Source: Clostridia bacterium | Lineage (GTDB): Bacteria > Bacillota > Clostridia > Oscillospirales > Acutalibacteraceae | Assembly: GCA_900770255.1 (NCBI GenBank) | Contig: CAAGJN010000059.1 | Span: 1-59,439, forward strand | Direction: 5' to 3' | DNA: 59,439 nt | Shown here: one piece after another, positions 41,417 to 49,029 of the stretch | How positions within the stretch are numbered: the first letter of the stretch is position 1 | Layout of the letters: each line of letters starts with the position of its first letter | Notes under the pieces: generated by a model | Told to the model about the DNA's origin: nothing | Database searches by the model: none | Seen by the model: the letters and a program-made list of their open reading frames with translations, nothing else | Position numbers and translations under genes: made by a program

Positions 41417-41600
41417 AAAGCATAAAACAATCCGCAAGTTGAAATCAGCTTCACGGGGCGCGGCAGACAGCTTACCCTTGGCGGACTCTTCGATAAGGCA
41501 AGGAAGCGGTTATTGCCGTGCCTAGGGATTTTTCGCGCCGAAAAGAGCAGTTTTTATAGCGCTTTGCTGTTCTGTGCGTTTACAATGATAAACGGTCGTC
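41417..41600. other. Intergenic stretch without a recognised gene
   Basis: No open frame with a ribosome site. A short open run on the minus strand (near 41440-41520) has coding-like periodicity but no start and may be a decayed fragment or a dispersed repeat. A modest inverted repeat (AGAGCAG with CTGTTCT) lies near 41544-41575. Confidence 0.35.
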
Positions 41601-41610
41601 TTACGTTAAG

Positions 41611-41638
41611 CAGCCGCCCATTGAGGCGGCTGTTTTTT
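41611..41638 (+). terminator. Terminator of the DUF1538/P-II operon
   Basis: CAGCCGCC pairs with GGCGGCTG around a 6-nt loop, followed by TTTTTT. Its T tract overlaps the stop codon of the convergent MATE gene. Confidence 0.85.
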
Positions 41639-43055
41639 ATGCTATTGCAAGCGTCCTTACTTTTCCGCTCTTGAGCGATTTATAAGTGTGGACTATCACG
41701 ACCGCAGATGCGACAAACGCAAGGATATCGGACACAGGCATCGGCCAGATAACGCCGTCAAGTCCCATAGTGATAGGCATTATCAGCACAAGGCCGACGC
41801 CGAAAACTATTTCTCTGATCATTGACAGCACTGTCGATGTGACAGCCTTGCCCATCGCCTGAAGGAAGATGAACGACGCCTTATTGACACAGGCAAGCGT
41901 CATCATGCACAGGTACGTTCTGAACGCCTTGACCGCAAAATCGGTATAGTATGCGCTCTCGTTCGCCGCGCCGAAAATCCATATCAACTGCCCGGGGAAA
42001 AGCTCGACTATCAGGGTCGCTGCCATGCCGACCGCAGCCTCGCAGATGAGCAGGCGCGTAAACAAACTGCGTACCCGGTCATTTCTGCGCGCGCCCATGT
42101 TGTAGCCGACGATCGGAATACAGCCCGCCGCCATGCCGATGGATATCGACATGACAATCTGAAAGAATTTCATTACGATGCCTATAACCGCCATAGGTAT
42201 CTGCGCATATTTCGCAAGGCCGAAGATCGGGTCGAGCGCGCCGTATTTTCTGATCATATTGTTAGTCGCCGCCATCGCCGCAACAAGCGATATCTGCGCT
42301 AAGAAGCTGCATATTCCGAGGAGAATGAATTTCTTTATGACCGCCGCGCAGGGCTTGAAAGAGGCCTTTTCGAGCTTGACAGAGCGCATACGCGTAAGAT
42401 ACAAGATCGCCATAACTGCCGTGAGCAGCTGTCCGAGAACCGTGGCGACCGCAGCGCCCATCATGCCCCACTTGAAAACAAAAATAAACACGGGATCGAG
42501 AATGATATTGACCGCAGCGCCCGCGACGGTAGAGATCATTGCGAAGCGCGGGCTGCCATCCGAGCGGATAATCGGGTTCATCGCCTGCCCGAACACATAA
42601 GCGGGGATGCCGAGCGTGATGTAGAAAAAGTATTCCTGCGCGAAATTGAATGTCTTTTCGTTGACCGTACCGCCGAACACAGCGATAAGCTGATCGGCAA
42701 AGATAAGATAGACCGCACACAGCACAGCTCCGCTGACTACCGAGAGCAGCACGGAGTTGCCGACACTTTTGTGCGCGTCATCCTTTTTGCCGGCGCCAAG
42801 GCAAATGCTTACGAACGCACAGCAGCCGTCGCCGACGAGAACCGCTATTGCGAGCGCAATGACGGTCAGCGGGAACACGACCGTGTTTGCGGCGTTGCCG
42901 TCCGAGCCAAGATAACTCGCGTTGGCAATGAATATCTGATCAACTATGTTATACAGCGCTGCGACCAGCAGCGAGATAATACACGGTACGGCATATTTTT
43001 TCATGAGCCTGCCGAGGCCCTCTGTTTCCAAAAATGTCTGATTTTTCGTCTCCAT
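41637..43055 (-). CDS. MATE family efflux transporter
   Basis: 472 residues and twelve predicted membrane segments. The start, LGRLMKKYAVPCIISLLVAALYNIVDQIFI, is characteristic of MATE exporters (DinF/NorM-like), which expel drugs or metabolites against Na+ or H+. AVTQGM-like motifs appear as QAMNPIIRSDGSPRFA and the repeat in the second half. Ribosome site AGGAG precedes the ATG. A strong promoter plus a hairpin with a T tract sits in the leader, pointing to regulated read-through. Substrate unknown. Confidence 0.93.
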   Translation of the reverse strand: METKNQTFLETEGLGRLMKKYAVPCIISLLVAALYNIVDQIFIANASYLGSDGNAANTVVFPLTVIALAIAVLVGDGCCAFVSICLGAGKKDDAHKSVGNSVLLSVVSGAVLCAVYLIFADQLIAVFGGTVNEKTFNFAQEYFFYITLGIPAYVFGQAMNPIIRSDGSPRFAMISTVAGAAVNIILDPVFIFVFKWGMMGAAVATVLGQLLTAVMAILYLTRMRSVKLEKASFKPCAAVIKKFILLGICSFLAQISLVAAMAATNNMIRKYGALDPIFGLAKYAQIPMAVIGIVMKFFQIVMSISIGMAAGCIPIVGYNMGARRNDRVRSLFTRLLICEAAVGMAATLIVELFPGQLIWIFGAANESAYYTDFAVKAFRTYLCMMTLACVNKASFIFLQAMGKAVTSTVLSMIREIVFGVGLVLIMPITMGLDGVIWPMPVSDILAFVASAVVIVHTYKSLKSGKVRTLAIA

Positions 43056-43069
43056 GTTTTTTCTCCTTT

Positions 43070-43113
43070 ATAAAAACAGCAAAAGGCGTAAACCCATTAT
43101 CTGGATTTACGCC
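43070..43113 (-). terminator. Attenuator hairpin in the MATE leader
   Basis: GGCGTAAA pairs with TTTACGCC around a 13-nt loop and is followed on the minus strand by TTTTGCTGTTTTT, all between the promoter and the MATE start codon. A terminator in this place implies conditional read-through. The leader is only about 75 nt and matches no riboswitch class I can name. Confidence 0.6.
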
Positions 43114-43136
43114 TTTCGCCACACGATGTTGTTGTA

Positions 43137-43165
43137 ATTATAGCAAATATTGCCCGTTTTTTCAA
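43137..43165 (-). promoter_or_regulatory. Promoter of the MATE gene
   Basis: TTGAAA (43160-43165), 17-nt spacer, perfect TATAAT (43137-43142) on the minus strand. Confidence 0.75.
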
Positions 43166-43169
43166 AGGC

Positions 43170-43479
43170 AGAAACGATCAAATATTTTGCACTCTGCGTC
43201 TGCTTTTTTATTCAAAAGACACATGGAGCTGTTAAAATATAATTTCAGTTTATGTCATAATTCTCAAAAATGACGAAAAAAGATAAATGAGTAACGGAGC
43301 ACCGCCGCAAAAGGACAAGCGCTACGCATGCCGCGCAGAGATACCGGCTGTCATTTTGCAAAATGTAGCGATATTCGAACCGTTTCCGTCAAAAAAGCAA
43401 CGCCGACCAAAAGCCCTCACTTTTCTGCGCGGGAGATCATGGGCGCCTCTGCAAAATGCAGCTCACATCCGCCGGCTAT
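43170..43479. other. Intergenic stretch without a recognised gene
   Basis: Between the MATE promoter and the rplL terminator. Contains the palindrome CATTTTGCAAAATG (about 43353-43366) and a related TGCAAAATGCA near 43450. No supported ORF or RNA gene. Confidence 0.5.
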
Positions 43480-43509
43480 AAAAAAACTGCCGCAGAAAAA
43501 TCTGCGGCA
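43480..43509 (-). terminator. Terminator of the rplJL operon
   Basis: TGCCGCAGA pairs with TCTGCGGCA around a short A/T loop, followed on the minus strand by GTTTTTTT. Ends the ribosomal protein transcript 21 nt past rplL. Confidence 0.9.
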
Positions 43510-43530
43510 ATCCTTTTGTTTTGAAAAAAC

Positions 43531-43908
43531 TTACTTAACCTCAACGGTTGCGCCAGCCTCTTCGAGCTTAGCCTTAGCAGCCTCTGCATCCTCAGCAGAA
43601 ACCTTCTCCTTGATAGCCTTGGGAGCGCCGTCAACGAGCTCCTTAGCCTCTTTAAGGCCAAGGCCGGTAATCTCACGGACCGCCTTGATGACGTTGATCT
43701 TGCCGGCGCCGGCAGATGTAAGGATAACGTCGAACTCGGTCTGCTCCTCAGCAGCAGCAGCGCCGCCCTCAGTGGGAGCAGCAACAGCAACAGCGGCAGC
43801 AGCGGAAACACCGTATCTCTCCTCAACAGCGGAGACGAGCTCGGAAAGCTCGATAACGGTAAGGGTGTCAAGAGTCTCTAAAATGCTTGTAATTTTCTCG
43901 TTTGCCAT
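43531..43908 (-). CDS. rplL: Large ribosomal subunit protein L7/L12
   Basis: Stalk protein that recruits translation GTPases. 125 residues: N-terminal dimerisation domain, Ala/Glu-rich hinge, and the C-terminal domain with EFDVILTSAGAGKINVIKAV and LGLKEAKELVDGAPKAIKE. GGAGGT precedes the ATG. Follows rplJ as usual, under the L10 leader. Confidence 0.98.
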   Translation of the reverse strand: MANEKITSILETLDTLTVIELSELVSAVEERYGVSAAAAVAVAAPTEGGAAAAEEQTEFDVILTSAGAGKINVIKAVREITGLGLKEAKELVDGAPKAIKEKVSAEDAEAAKAKLEEAGATVEVK

Positions 43909-43944
43909 TTTGAATTACCTCCAATTTGTAAGTTAGCTTTAACT

Positions 43945-44478
43945 TTAAGCTTCGGCTGCCGCCTCTTCAGCGGGGACCGGGATAGCGCCGCCCTTTTCAA
44001 CAAGAGCCTGCATAGCTCTGGCGAAAGCGGCAATGGGTGCGTTGAACGCGTTGCAGACAGTTGCAAGAAGCACATCCTTCGAAGGAAGCTTTGCAAGGCT
44101 CTCGACAGTGTCGACGCCGATGACCTTACCGTCCAGGAAGCCCTTCTTGACCTTGAAGGTCTTGCTTGTGCTTGCATACTTGCAAAGGATACGCGCAGCA
44201 GCGGTATAATCCTCTGCGCTCGTAGCGATAGCGGTTGTGCCCTCAAGAACATCGTCGATATCCGAAAGCTCAGCCTTCTCGGCTGCAAGCTTCAGTATGG
44301 TGTTCTTAACGACTGCGTACTTGACGCCCGCCTCGCGCAAATCCTTACGCAGCTTGGTGTCGTCCTCAACGGTGATACCTTTGTAATCAACGATAACACC
44401 TGCGACTGACGAGCTAAGTGTATCTGCGAGCTCGCTCACGACCTGCTTCTTCTGTTCAAGAATTTTCTCGCTTGGCAT
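43945..44478 (-). CDS. rplJ: Large ribosomal subunit protein L10
   Basis: Base of the ribosomal stalk, binding 23S rRNA and L7/L12 dimers. 177 residues beginning MPSEKILEQKKQVVSELADT, with the family segment VAGVIVDYKGITVEDDTKLR. Start at 44478 supported by GGAGGTG; the open frame runs 47 codons upstream through the leader and attenuator, which is not real coding. Regulated by the L10 leader. Confidence 0.97.
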   Translation of the reverse strand: MPSEKILEQKKQVVSELADTLSSSVAGVIVDYKGITVEDDTKLRKDLREAGVKYAVVKNTILKLAAEKAELSDIDDVLEGTTAIATSAEDYTAAARILCKYASTSKTFKVKKGFLDGKVIGVDTVESLAKLPSKDVLLATVCNAFNAPIAAFARAMQALVEKGGAIPVPAEEAAAEA

Positions 44479-44507
44479 AGTTTCACCTCCGGAAATGGGT
44501 GGTTGCA

Positions 44508-44552
44508 AAGGCAAAAGGAAAAGCCCTCTTCCGCATTGCTGGGAAAAGGGCT
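44508..44552 (-). terminator. Attenuator between L10 leader and rplJ
   Basis: AGCCCTTTTCCC-type arm pairs with a GGAAGAGGGCT arm and is followed on the minus strand by TTTTCCTTTT. Typical of the partial terminator upstream of rplJ in Firmicutes. Confidence 0.7.
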
Positions 44553-44559
44553 GAATATC

Positions 44560-44670
44560 TGCATAATACGCAACTGTATCGTCGCGCGCAGCTTCCTTTC
44601 CTCGGCAGGCGGTTTTCACCTTATGCCGGGCCTAAAGCCCGTTGCACCTGCTGTCTTTGGTTAGAACAGC
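44560..44670 (-). promoter_or_regulatory. L10 leader (autoregulatory site)
   Basis: The minus strand contains the conserved run around AAAGACAGCAGGTGC, a variable GC hairpin (GGGCTTTAGGCCC), and the distal pairing strand CCGCCTGCCGAGGAAAGG, as in Firmicute L10 leaders. L10 bound to L7/L12 represses the operon by binding here. Confidence 0.88.
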
Positions 44671-44676
44671 TTTATT

Positions 44677-44705
44677 ATATTAACACACAACAAAGTGCAT
44701 GTCAA
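44677..44705 (-). promoter_or_regulatory. rplJL promoter
   Basis: Perfect TTGACA (44700-44705), 17-nt spacer, TAATAT (44677-44682); an alternative TATAAT overlaps 3 nt further on. Confidence 0.65.
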
Positions 44706-44713
44706 CAACTTTT

Positions 44714-45424
44714 TTATTCGGCAGAACCGCTGCTGACAACCTTAGAGGGGTTGATGCGGATGCCGGGGCCCATAGTCGATGCAATAACGCAGGACTTGAT
44801 ATACTGACCCTTTGAAGCGGCGGGCTTAGCCTTTACGATAGCGTCGAGAAGGGTATGGAAATTCTCACTGAGCTTCTCTGCGCCGAAGGAAGCCTTGCCG
44901 ATCGGGCAATGGATGATATTTGTCTTATCAAGGCGGTATTCGATCTTACCGGCCTTAGCCTCGTTGACAGCCTTGGCAACGTCGGGGGTGACGGTACCGG
45001 CCTTGGGGCTGGGCATGAGGCCTTTGGGGCCGAGGACCTTACCGAGACGGCCAACAAGACCCATCATGTTCGGAGCCGCGATAGCGACGTCGAAATCCAT
45101 GAAGCCCTCGCCCTGGATCTTAGCGACAAGATCCTCGGCGCCGACGATCTCCGCGCCTGCTGCCTCGGCAGCCTTAGCTTCCTCGCCCTTGGCGAAAACA
45201 GCGACGCGAACATTCTTGCCGGTGCCGTTGGGAAGCACGACCGCGCCTCTGACCTGCTGATCAGCATGGCGGGAATCGACGCCCAGACGAACATGAACCT
45301 CAACAGTCTCGTCAAACTTTGCGGTTGCGGTCTTGACTGCTATCTCAAGAGCCTCCTTGGGCTCATAAAGGGCGGCTCTGTCAACAAGCTGAGCGCCCTG
45401 GTTATATTTCTTACCGTGTTTCAT
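44714..45424 (-). CDS. rplA: Large ribosomal subunit protein L1
   Basis: Forms the mobile L1 stalk at the E site and commonly represses its own operon. 236 residues with NGTGKNVRVAVFAKGEEAKA and LVGRLGKVLGPKGLMPSPKAGT, the 23S-binding signature. AGGAGG-like site precedes the ATG. Downstream partner of rplK. Confidence 0.98.
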   Translation of the reverse strand: MKHGKKYNQGAQLVDRAALYEPKEALEIAVKTATAKFDETVEVHVRLGVDSRHADQQVRGAVVLPNGTGKNVRVAVFAKGEEAKAAEAAGAEIVGAEDLVAKIQGEGFMDFDVAIAAPNMMGLVGRLGKVLGPKGLMPSPKAGTVTPDVAKAVNEAKAGKIEYRLDKTNIIHCPIGKASFGAEKLSENFHTLLDAIVKAKPAASKGQYIKSCVIASTMGPGIRINPSKVVSSGSAE

Positions 45425-45479
45425 TATAGTTTCCTCCCAATCATGTGGTTAAATCGGATTCTTCCTCCCACAGGAAGCA

Positions 45480-45905
45480 TCAATCAGCAACTGTAACGCC
45501 CATGCTGCGTGCGGTACCGGCTATCATGCTCATAGCGGTCTCGATATTGGCAGCCGTGAGGTCGGGCATCTTCTGCTCGGCGATCTTTCTGATCTGCTCG
45601 GTAGTGATCGTTGCGACCTTTGTCTTGTTGGGAACGCCTGAACCGCTCTCAATGCCGCAAGCCTTCTTAATGAGGACTGCTGCGGGCGGGGTCTTGGTTA
45701 TGAATGTGAAGGAACGGTCCGCATAGACGGTGATAACGACGGGGATAATAAGGCCCATGTCGTTCTTCGTTCTCTCGTTAAATTCCTTTGTGAACGCCAT
45801 GATGTTGACGCCGTGCTGACCGAGCGCGGGTCCGACAGGCGGTGCCGGAGTTGCCTTACCGGCGGGAATCTGCAAATTGATTAATCCAACTACTTTCTGT
45901 GCCAT
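45480..45905 (-). CDS. rplK: Large ribosomal subunit protein L11
   Basis: Binds 23S rRNA at the GTPase-associated centre. 141 residues, start MAQKVVGLINLQIPAGKATP with the flexible proline-rich hinge, then PPVGPALGQHGVNIMAFTKE. ATG at 45905 preferred because GGAGGTG stands just upstream; the frame opens 5 codons earlier. Target of PrmA encoded at 37700-38623. Confidence 0.98.
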   Translation of the reverse strand: MAQKVVGLINLQIPAGKATPAPPVGPALGQHGVNIMAFTKEFNERTKNDMGLIIPVVITVYADRSFTFITKTPPAAVLIKKACGIESGSGVPNKTKVATITTEQIRKIAEQKMPDLTAANIETAMSMIAGTARSMGVTVAD

Positions 45906-45938
45906 GACTTGCACCTCCATAAAAATGTGGTAAATGTC

Positions 45939-45988
45939 GGGGACGTATCCCCTCCCACGGGAGCCGAGGCTCCGCGCGCCAAAGGCGC
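45939..45988 (-). promoter_or_regulatory. Multi-hairpin element between nusG and rplK
   Basis: Three tight hairpins in a row: GGGGA-CGTA-TCCCC (45939-45952), GGAGCC-GA-GGCTCC (45960-45973) and GCGCC-AAA-GGCGC (45976-45988), about 35 nt before rplK. They may separate the two mRNAs or serve as an L1 or processing site. The short loops recall the four-way element at 16415-16481. Confidence 0.5.
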
Positions 45989-46027
45989 TATAATAAGGAC
46001 CGTTAGATCCGTATTACCGGGATAAAA

Positions 46028-46582
46028 TTACTTTTCGAGTTCAACCTGATCGAGCTCGAGCTCGACGGTCGTCTCCTTGCCGAAGAACGCCGAAACGGAG
46101 ACGGTGACCGTCTCGTTTTCCATGTCGATCTTCGTAACTGTGCCGGAGAAACCCTCCAGACGCTCATCCGTGATTCTCACGGTATCGCCGACCTTATACT
46201 CGACTTCAATGCTCTTCTTCTCAACTCCGAGAGCGAGCACCTCGTCATCGGACAACGGAGTAGCCTTGCTTTCCGGGCCGACAAAGCCGGTCACGCCTCT
46301 GGTATTTCTGATCACGAACCATGCGTCGTCGCTCATCGAGGGAACATTATTATCATCGTAAGTGACAGCCACCTTGACCAAGACATAGCCGGGGAAGAGC
46401 TTACGCTCAACATCGCGCTTCTTGTCATCCTTGATCTCGGTAACTATCTCCGTGGGAATTTGAACCTCGAGGATCTGATCCTGCATCTTGCGGTTCTCGA
46501 CCATCTTTTCAATATTAGTGGCAACCTTATTCTCATAGCCGGAATAGGTGTGCACCACATACCATTTGGCATCAGCAGACAT
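46028..46582 (-). CDS. nusG: Transcription termination/antitermination protein NusG
   Basis: Couples RNA polymerase to Rho or ribosomes. 184 residues: NGN domain starting KWYVVHTYSGYENKVATNI with LFPGYVLVKV and a WFVIRNTRGVTGFVG core, then the C-terminal KOW domain KVGDTVRITDERLEGFSGTV. GGAGG precedes the ATG. It follows secE after 14 nt, the standard order. Confidence 0.98.
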   Translation of the reverse strand: MSADAKWYVVHTYSGYENKVATNIEKMVENRKMQDQILEVQIPTEIVTEIKDDKKRDVERKLFPGYVLVKVAVTYDDNNVPSMSDDAWFVIRNTRGVTGFVGPESKATPLSDDEVLALGVEKKSIEVEYKVGDTVRITDERLEGFSGTVTKIDMENETVTVSVSAFFGKETTVELELDQVELEK

Positions 46583-46596
46583 CGCGTTTTCCTCCG

Positions 46597-47034
46597 TTAA
46601 AAGCCGAGATTGATGAAGCTCATGACCGCAGCCGCAGTCTGATCATCGACTTTGGATTTCTGTGCGAGTTCCACAAGCAGCTCAACAATCTTGGCAAGTC
46701 CCTGATCTATAAGATAGATTGCGGCGCCGACAACTGCGACGCAGACCAGCACAACGCCGGTGTTTTTGACAACCGTTTTTGCGTCGGGCCAGGTGATCTT
46801 CTTGGTCTCTCCCTTGAAATCCTTCCAGAATTTTTTAAAGCCCTTGCCGAAACGTACAAAGATGTTACCGTTGGGGTTCTTGGCCTTTGCAGCCTTTGCT
46901 TTGTTCTTGGACTTTTCGGCTTTGGCGACTTTCTGAGCAGCGGTAAGCTTGGGCTCGTCGGCACCCTTTTTACTGGCGTCCTTTTCGGCCTTAGCAACCT
47001 TTGCAGCGGCAGAGGTTTTCTCTTTTTTCGCCAT
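46597..47034 (-). CDS. secE: Preprotein translocase subunit SecE, with long basic N-terminal extension
   Basis: 145 residues. The C-terminal half is a normal single-span SecE (FKKFWKDFKGETKKITWPDA, then a membrane helix VVLVCVAVVGAAIYLI). Before it lies an unusual Lys/Ala-rich extension of about 55 residues containing the motif KVAKAEK twice. SecE clamps SecY in the translocon. The order rpmG-secE-nusG supports the call. GGGAGGT precedes the ATG, so the extension is translated. Confidence 0.95.
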   Translation of the reverse strand: MAKKEKTSAAAKVAKAEKDASKKGADEPKLTAAQKVAKAEKSKNKAKAAKAKNPNGNIFVRFGKGFKKFWKDFKGETKKITWPDAKTVVKNTGVVLVCVAVVGAAIYLIDQGLAKIVELLVELAQKSKVDDQTAAAVMSFINLGF

Positions 47035-47050
47035 TGTTATACCTCCCGCC

Positions 47051-47200
47051 TTACTTGGTTTCCTTGTGGAGAGTATGCTTCCTGCAGAAACGGCAGTACT
47101 TGTTCATCTCCAGCCTGTCCGGTGTGTTCTTCTTGTTCTTAACAGTGTTGTAGTTGCGCTGCTTGCACTCACTGCAAGCAAGAGTTATCTTTACTCTCAT
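47051..47200 (-). CDS. rpmG: Large ribosomal subunit protein L33
   Basis: 49 residues translated from 47200 to 47051 on the minus strand: MRVKITLACSECKQRNYNTV followed by the KNTPDRLEMNKYCRFCRKHT core. Four Cys (CxxC near 9-12 and CxxC near 37-40) make this the zinc-binding form of L33. GGAGGTG precedes the ATG. First gene of the rpmG-secE-nusG operon. Confidence 0.97.
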   Translation of the reverse strand: MRVKITLACSECKQRNYNTVKNKKNTPDRLEMNKYCRFCRKHTLHKETK

Positions 47201-47258
47201 GACGGCACCTCCAATATCTTAGGATTTGATTAGCCTCCCTCTGAACTGGCCAAAAATT

Positions 47259-47281
47259 GAGGGCAGAAAAAAAGAGCCCTC
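47259..47281 (-). promoter_or_regulatory. Hairpin in the rpmG leader
   Basis: GAGGGC pairs with GCCCTC around an 11-nt T-rich loop (minus strand) and is followed by CAATTTTT. It may act as a weak attenuator or stabilise the 5' end. Confidence 0.4.
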
Positions 47282-47297
47282 TAACAGAGGTATAAAC

Positions 47298-47326
47298 AGT
47301 TTATCACAGTCATACCCGTTCGTCAA
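47298..47326 (-). promoter_or_regulatory. Promoter of rpmG-secE-nusG
   Basis: TTGACG (47321-47326), 17-nt spacer, TAAACT (47298-47303) on the minus strand. Confidence 0.55.
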
Positions 47327-47344
47327 GTTTTTTTCTTGATTTTT

Positions 47345-47794
47345 TTATTTTTCGGCCTGAGTGAGTGCCTTCTGAATATCCGCCGCGAGTATGCTGCGCA
47401 TATGCGCGGGGTATTTTTCGGTGTTTATCGAACGCAGAGCATAAATTATCTGCTCGCGGAGCTTCGGCTTTGCCGCCGCAATCAGCGGCAGAGACTGGAT
47501 GCACTGGCGGGCTGTTGCCGCCTGCTCCGACGCCACAATCTTCATAAGCCTTTCGAAGTTCCGGTCGATCTTTTTGCGCGAATCCCAGTTTGCGTTCTTT
47601 GCAATAAGCACAAACGCCCTTGTGCGCGCATAAGGATTACGGTCATCAAGTAGCTTGAAGAGTCTGTCGAGGTGTGAATACACCTCTTTTCCGCTGCCCG
47701 AAGCCGTCTCGAGCTGACGCATGGCGCCACAACTCACAGACGTGCTGACAGAGCTTAGCTTGGAAATGTTTTGTAGCACAGTATCATTATCCAT
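47345..47794 (-). CDS. HEAT-repeat-like helical protein of unknown function
   Basis: 149 residues, all-helical by composition, with repeat-like segments such as LFKLLDDRNPYARTRAFVLI and AATARQCIQSLPLIAAAKPK that recall HEAT repeats. Similar short proteins occur in Clostridia, sometimes under unreliable names. No catalytic residues are evident; a scaffold or binding role is only a guess. AAAGAGGT precedes the ATG. It lies between the rpmG promoter and mltG on the minus strand. Confidence 0.65.
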   Translation of the reverse strand: MDNDTVLQNISKLSSVSTSVSCGAMRQLETASGSGKEVYSHLDRLFKLLDDRNPYARTRAFVLIAKNANWDSRKKIDRNFERLMKIVASEQAATARQCIQSLPLIAAAKPKLREQIIYALRSINTEKYPAHMRSILAADIQKALTQAEK

Positions 47795-47865
47795 TATATT
47801 TACCTCTTTCCCATCTTTTTCCCTTATTCCTTAAAATTACCCTTTTCCTTAAAATTAAAAATATA

Positions 47866-48963
47866 TCAGCTTACAGGTTCGTCCGGCTCGGGCTGAACAA
47901 GTCCGGCCGCTATTAAGTTCGACTGATGCTCCTGCAGTGTGCTCGCGTAGCGGTAAACTCCGTCGCTGCCGACGCAGTAATAAAGATAATCCGTATTCAT
48001 AGGATTTATCACTGCCTTGACAGCCTCAGAGCCGGGGCTGCATATCGGCCCTGCGGGAAGGCCCGCGCATTTAAATGTATTATAATAATCGTTATACCTA
48101 TTGTATACTTCAACATCATCGGTTACAATGTAGTTTTTGATCACCGAGTCAACATAGCTTCCCGTGGATACAACCTCGAGCTGCATACCTGCCTTGAGCC
48201 TGTTCTGAAGCACCGCCGAAATCTTCGCCATCTGCGCTACATCTCCGCCGCTCTCAACTTCGACTATTGACGCGAGCGTTATGACCTCGTCGACCGTCTG
48301 GCCGCGCGCCGCTATCTGACGGCGCATTGAGGAGCTGACAAAGCTCTCCATGCTGCGCAGCAGCCTGCTTATAACATCCGCAGGCGCCGTGTTCTGCAAA
48401 AATGTATATGTTCCAGTGCGAAGATAGCCCTCGAGTACAAAGGCCCTGCCGGTATTGCCCTGCGCGCTGATGAGAGGAAAGCTCGAAAAGTCTGTGTTGA
48501 GCGCCGTGTTCATCAGAGAGCTGAACGACGCGACGCCGTTTGCATCGAGAATAGCAAATATATCAGCCATAGTCGCTCCGTCCGGTATAGTTACGCTGAC
48601 CGATTTTGACGCAACTGACGATAACATATCCGAATCCGTCTTTACCGCATAGCCCTGTCGATAATCGTTCTCGGGATTCGGAACCGTGGCGGGCTCCTCT
48701 CCGGACTGCTGCGGCACAACTACCACGACCGTCTCGCCGTTGGTATCAATGCGGATCCCGGTCTCCGTCTCTGCCGCCGTCTCCCTATCACCTATTCCGA
48801 TACCCGCTCCGGACACATCGACCGTACCGTTATATATATAATTGTAGGTTGTGCTCTCGCTGCTCGTCTGTGTATCATCGTCGCCCTGGGCGCACGAACA
48901 CAGGCCGAACACAGTACAAAGTGTAAGCCCGGCGCATAAAACTCTTCTGAACCTTGATTTCAT
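47866..48963 (-). CDS. mltG: MltG-like endolytic murein transglycosylase, lipoprotein form
   Basis: 365 residues. The YceG/MltG domain is clear: VTIPDGATMADIFAIL (LysM-like part), VLEGYLRTGTYTF, catalytic Glu about 235 in ITLASIVEVESGG, and CAGLPAGPICSPG. MltG cuts nascent glycan strands next to the membrane. Instead of the usual N-terminal membrane helix it has a signal peptide with a lipobox ending at Cys24 and a Thr/Ser-rich linker, so it should be lipid-anchored. The LQSDPT-like segment is altered to LEVVSTGSY. ATG at 48963 with GGGGAG upstream. Confidence 0.88.
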   Translation of the reverse strand: MKSRFRRVLCAGLTLCTVFGLCSCAQGDDDTQTSSESTTYNYIYNGTVDVSGAGIGIGDRETAAETETGIRIDTNGETVVVVVPQQSGEEPATVPNPENDYRQGYAVKTDSDMLSSVASKSVSVTIPDGATMADIFAILDANGVASFSSLMNTALNTDFSSFPLISAQGNTGRAFVLEGYLRTGTYTFLQNTAPADVISRLLRSMESFVSSSMRRQIAARGQTVDEVITLASIVEVESGGDVAQMAKISAVLQNRLKAGMQLEVVSTGSYVDSVIKNYIVTDDVEVYNRYNDYYNTFKCAGLPAGPICSPGSEAVKAVINPMNTDYLYYCVGSDGVYRYASTLQEHQSNLIAAGLVQPEPDEPVS

Positions 48964-49029
48964 CAAAATCTCCCCACTACACGCCTATGCGTGTCCAAAA
49001 CTCCCATATCAAAACGGATTCTTATCCGC

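Noticed and set aside
41437..41520. Coding-like stretch downstream of the double P-II gene
   Set aside because: No start codon with a ribosome site and stop codons in the same frame; possibly a decayed or repeated fragment, but not enough to call a pseudogene.
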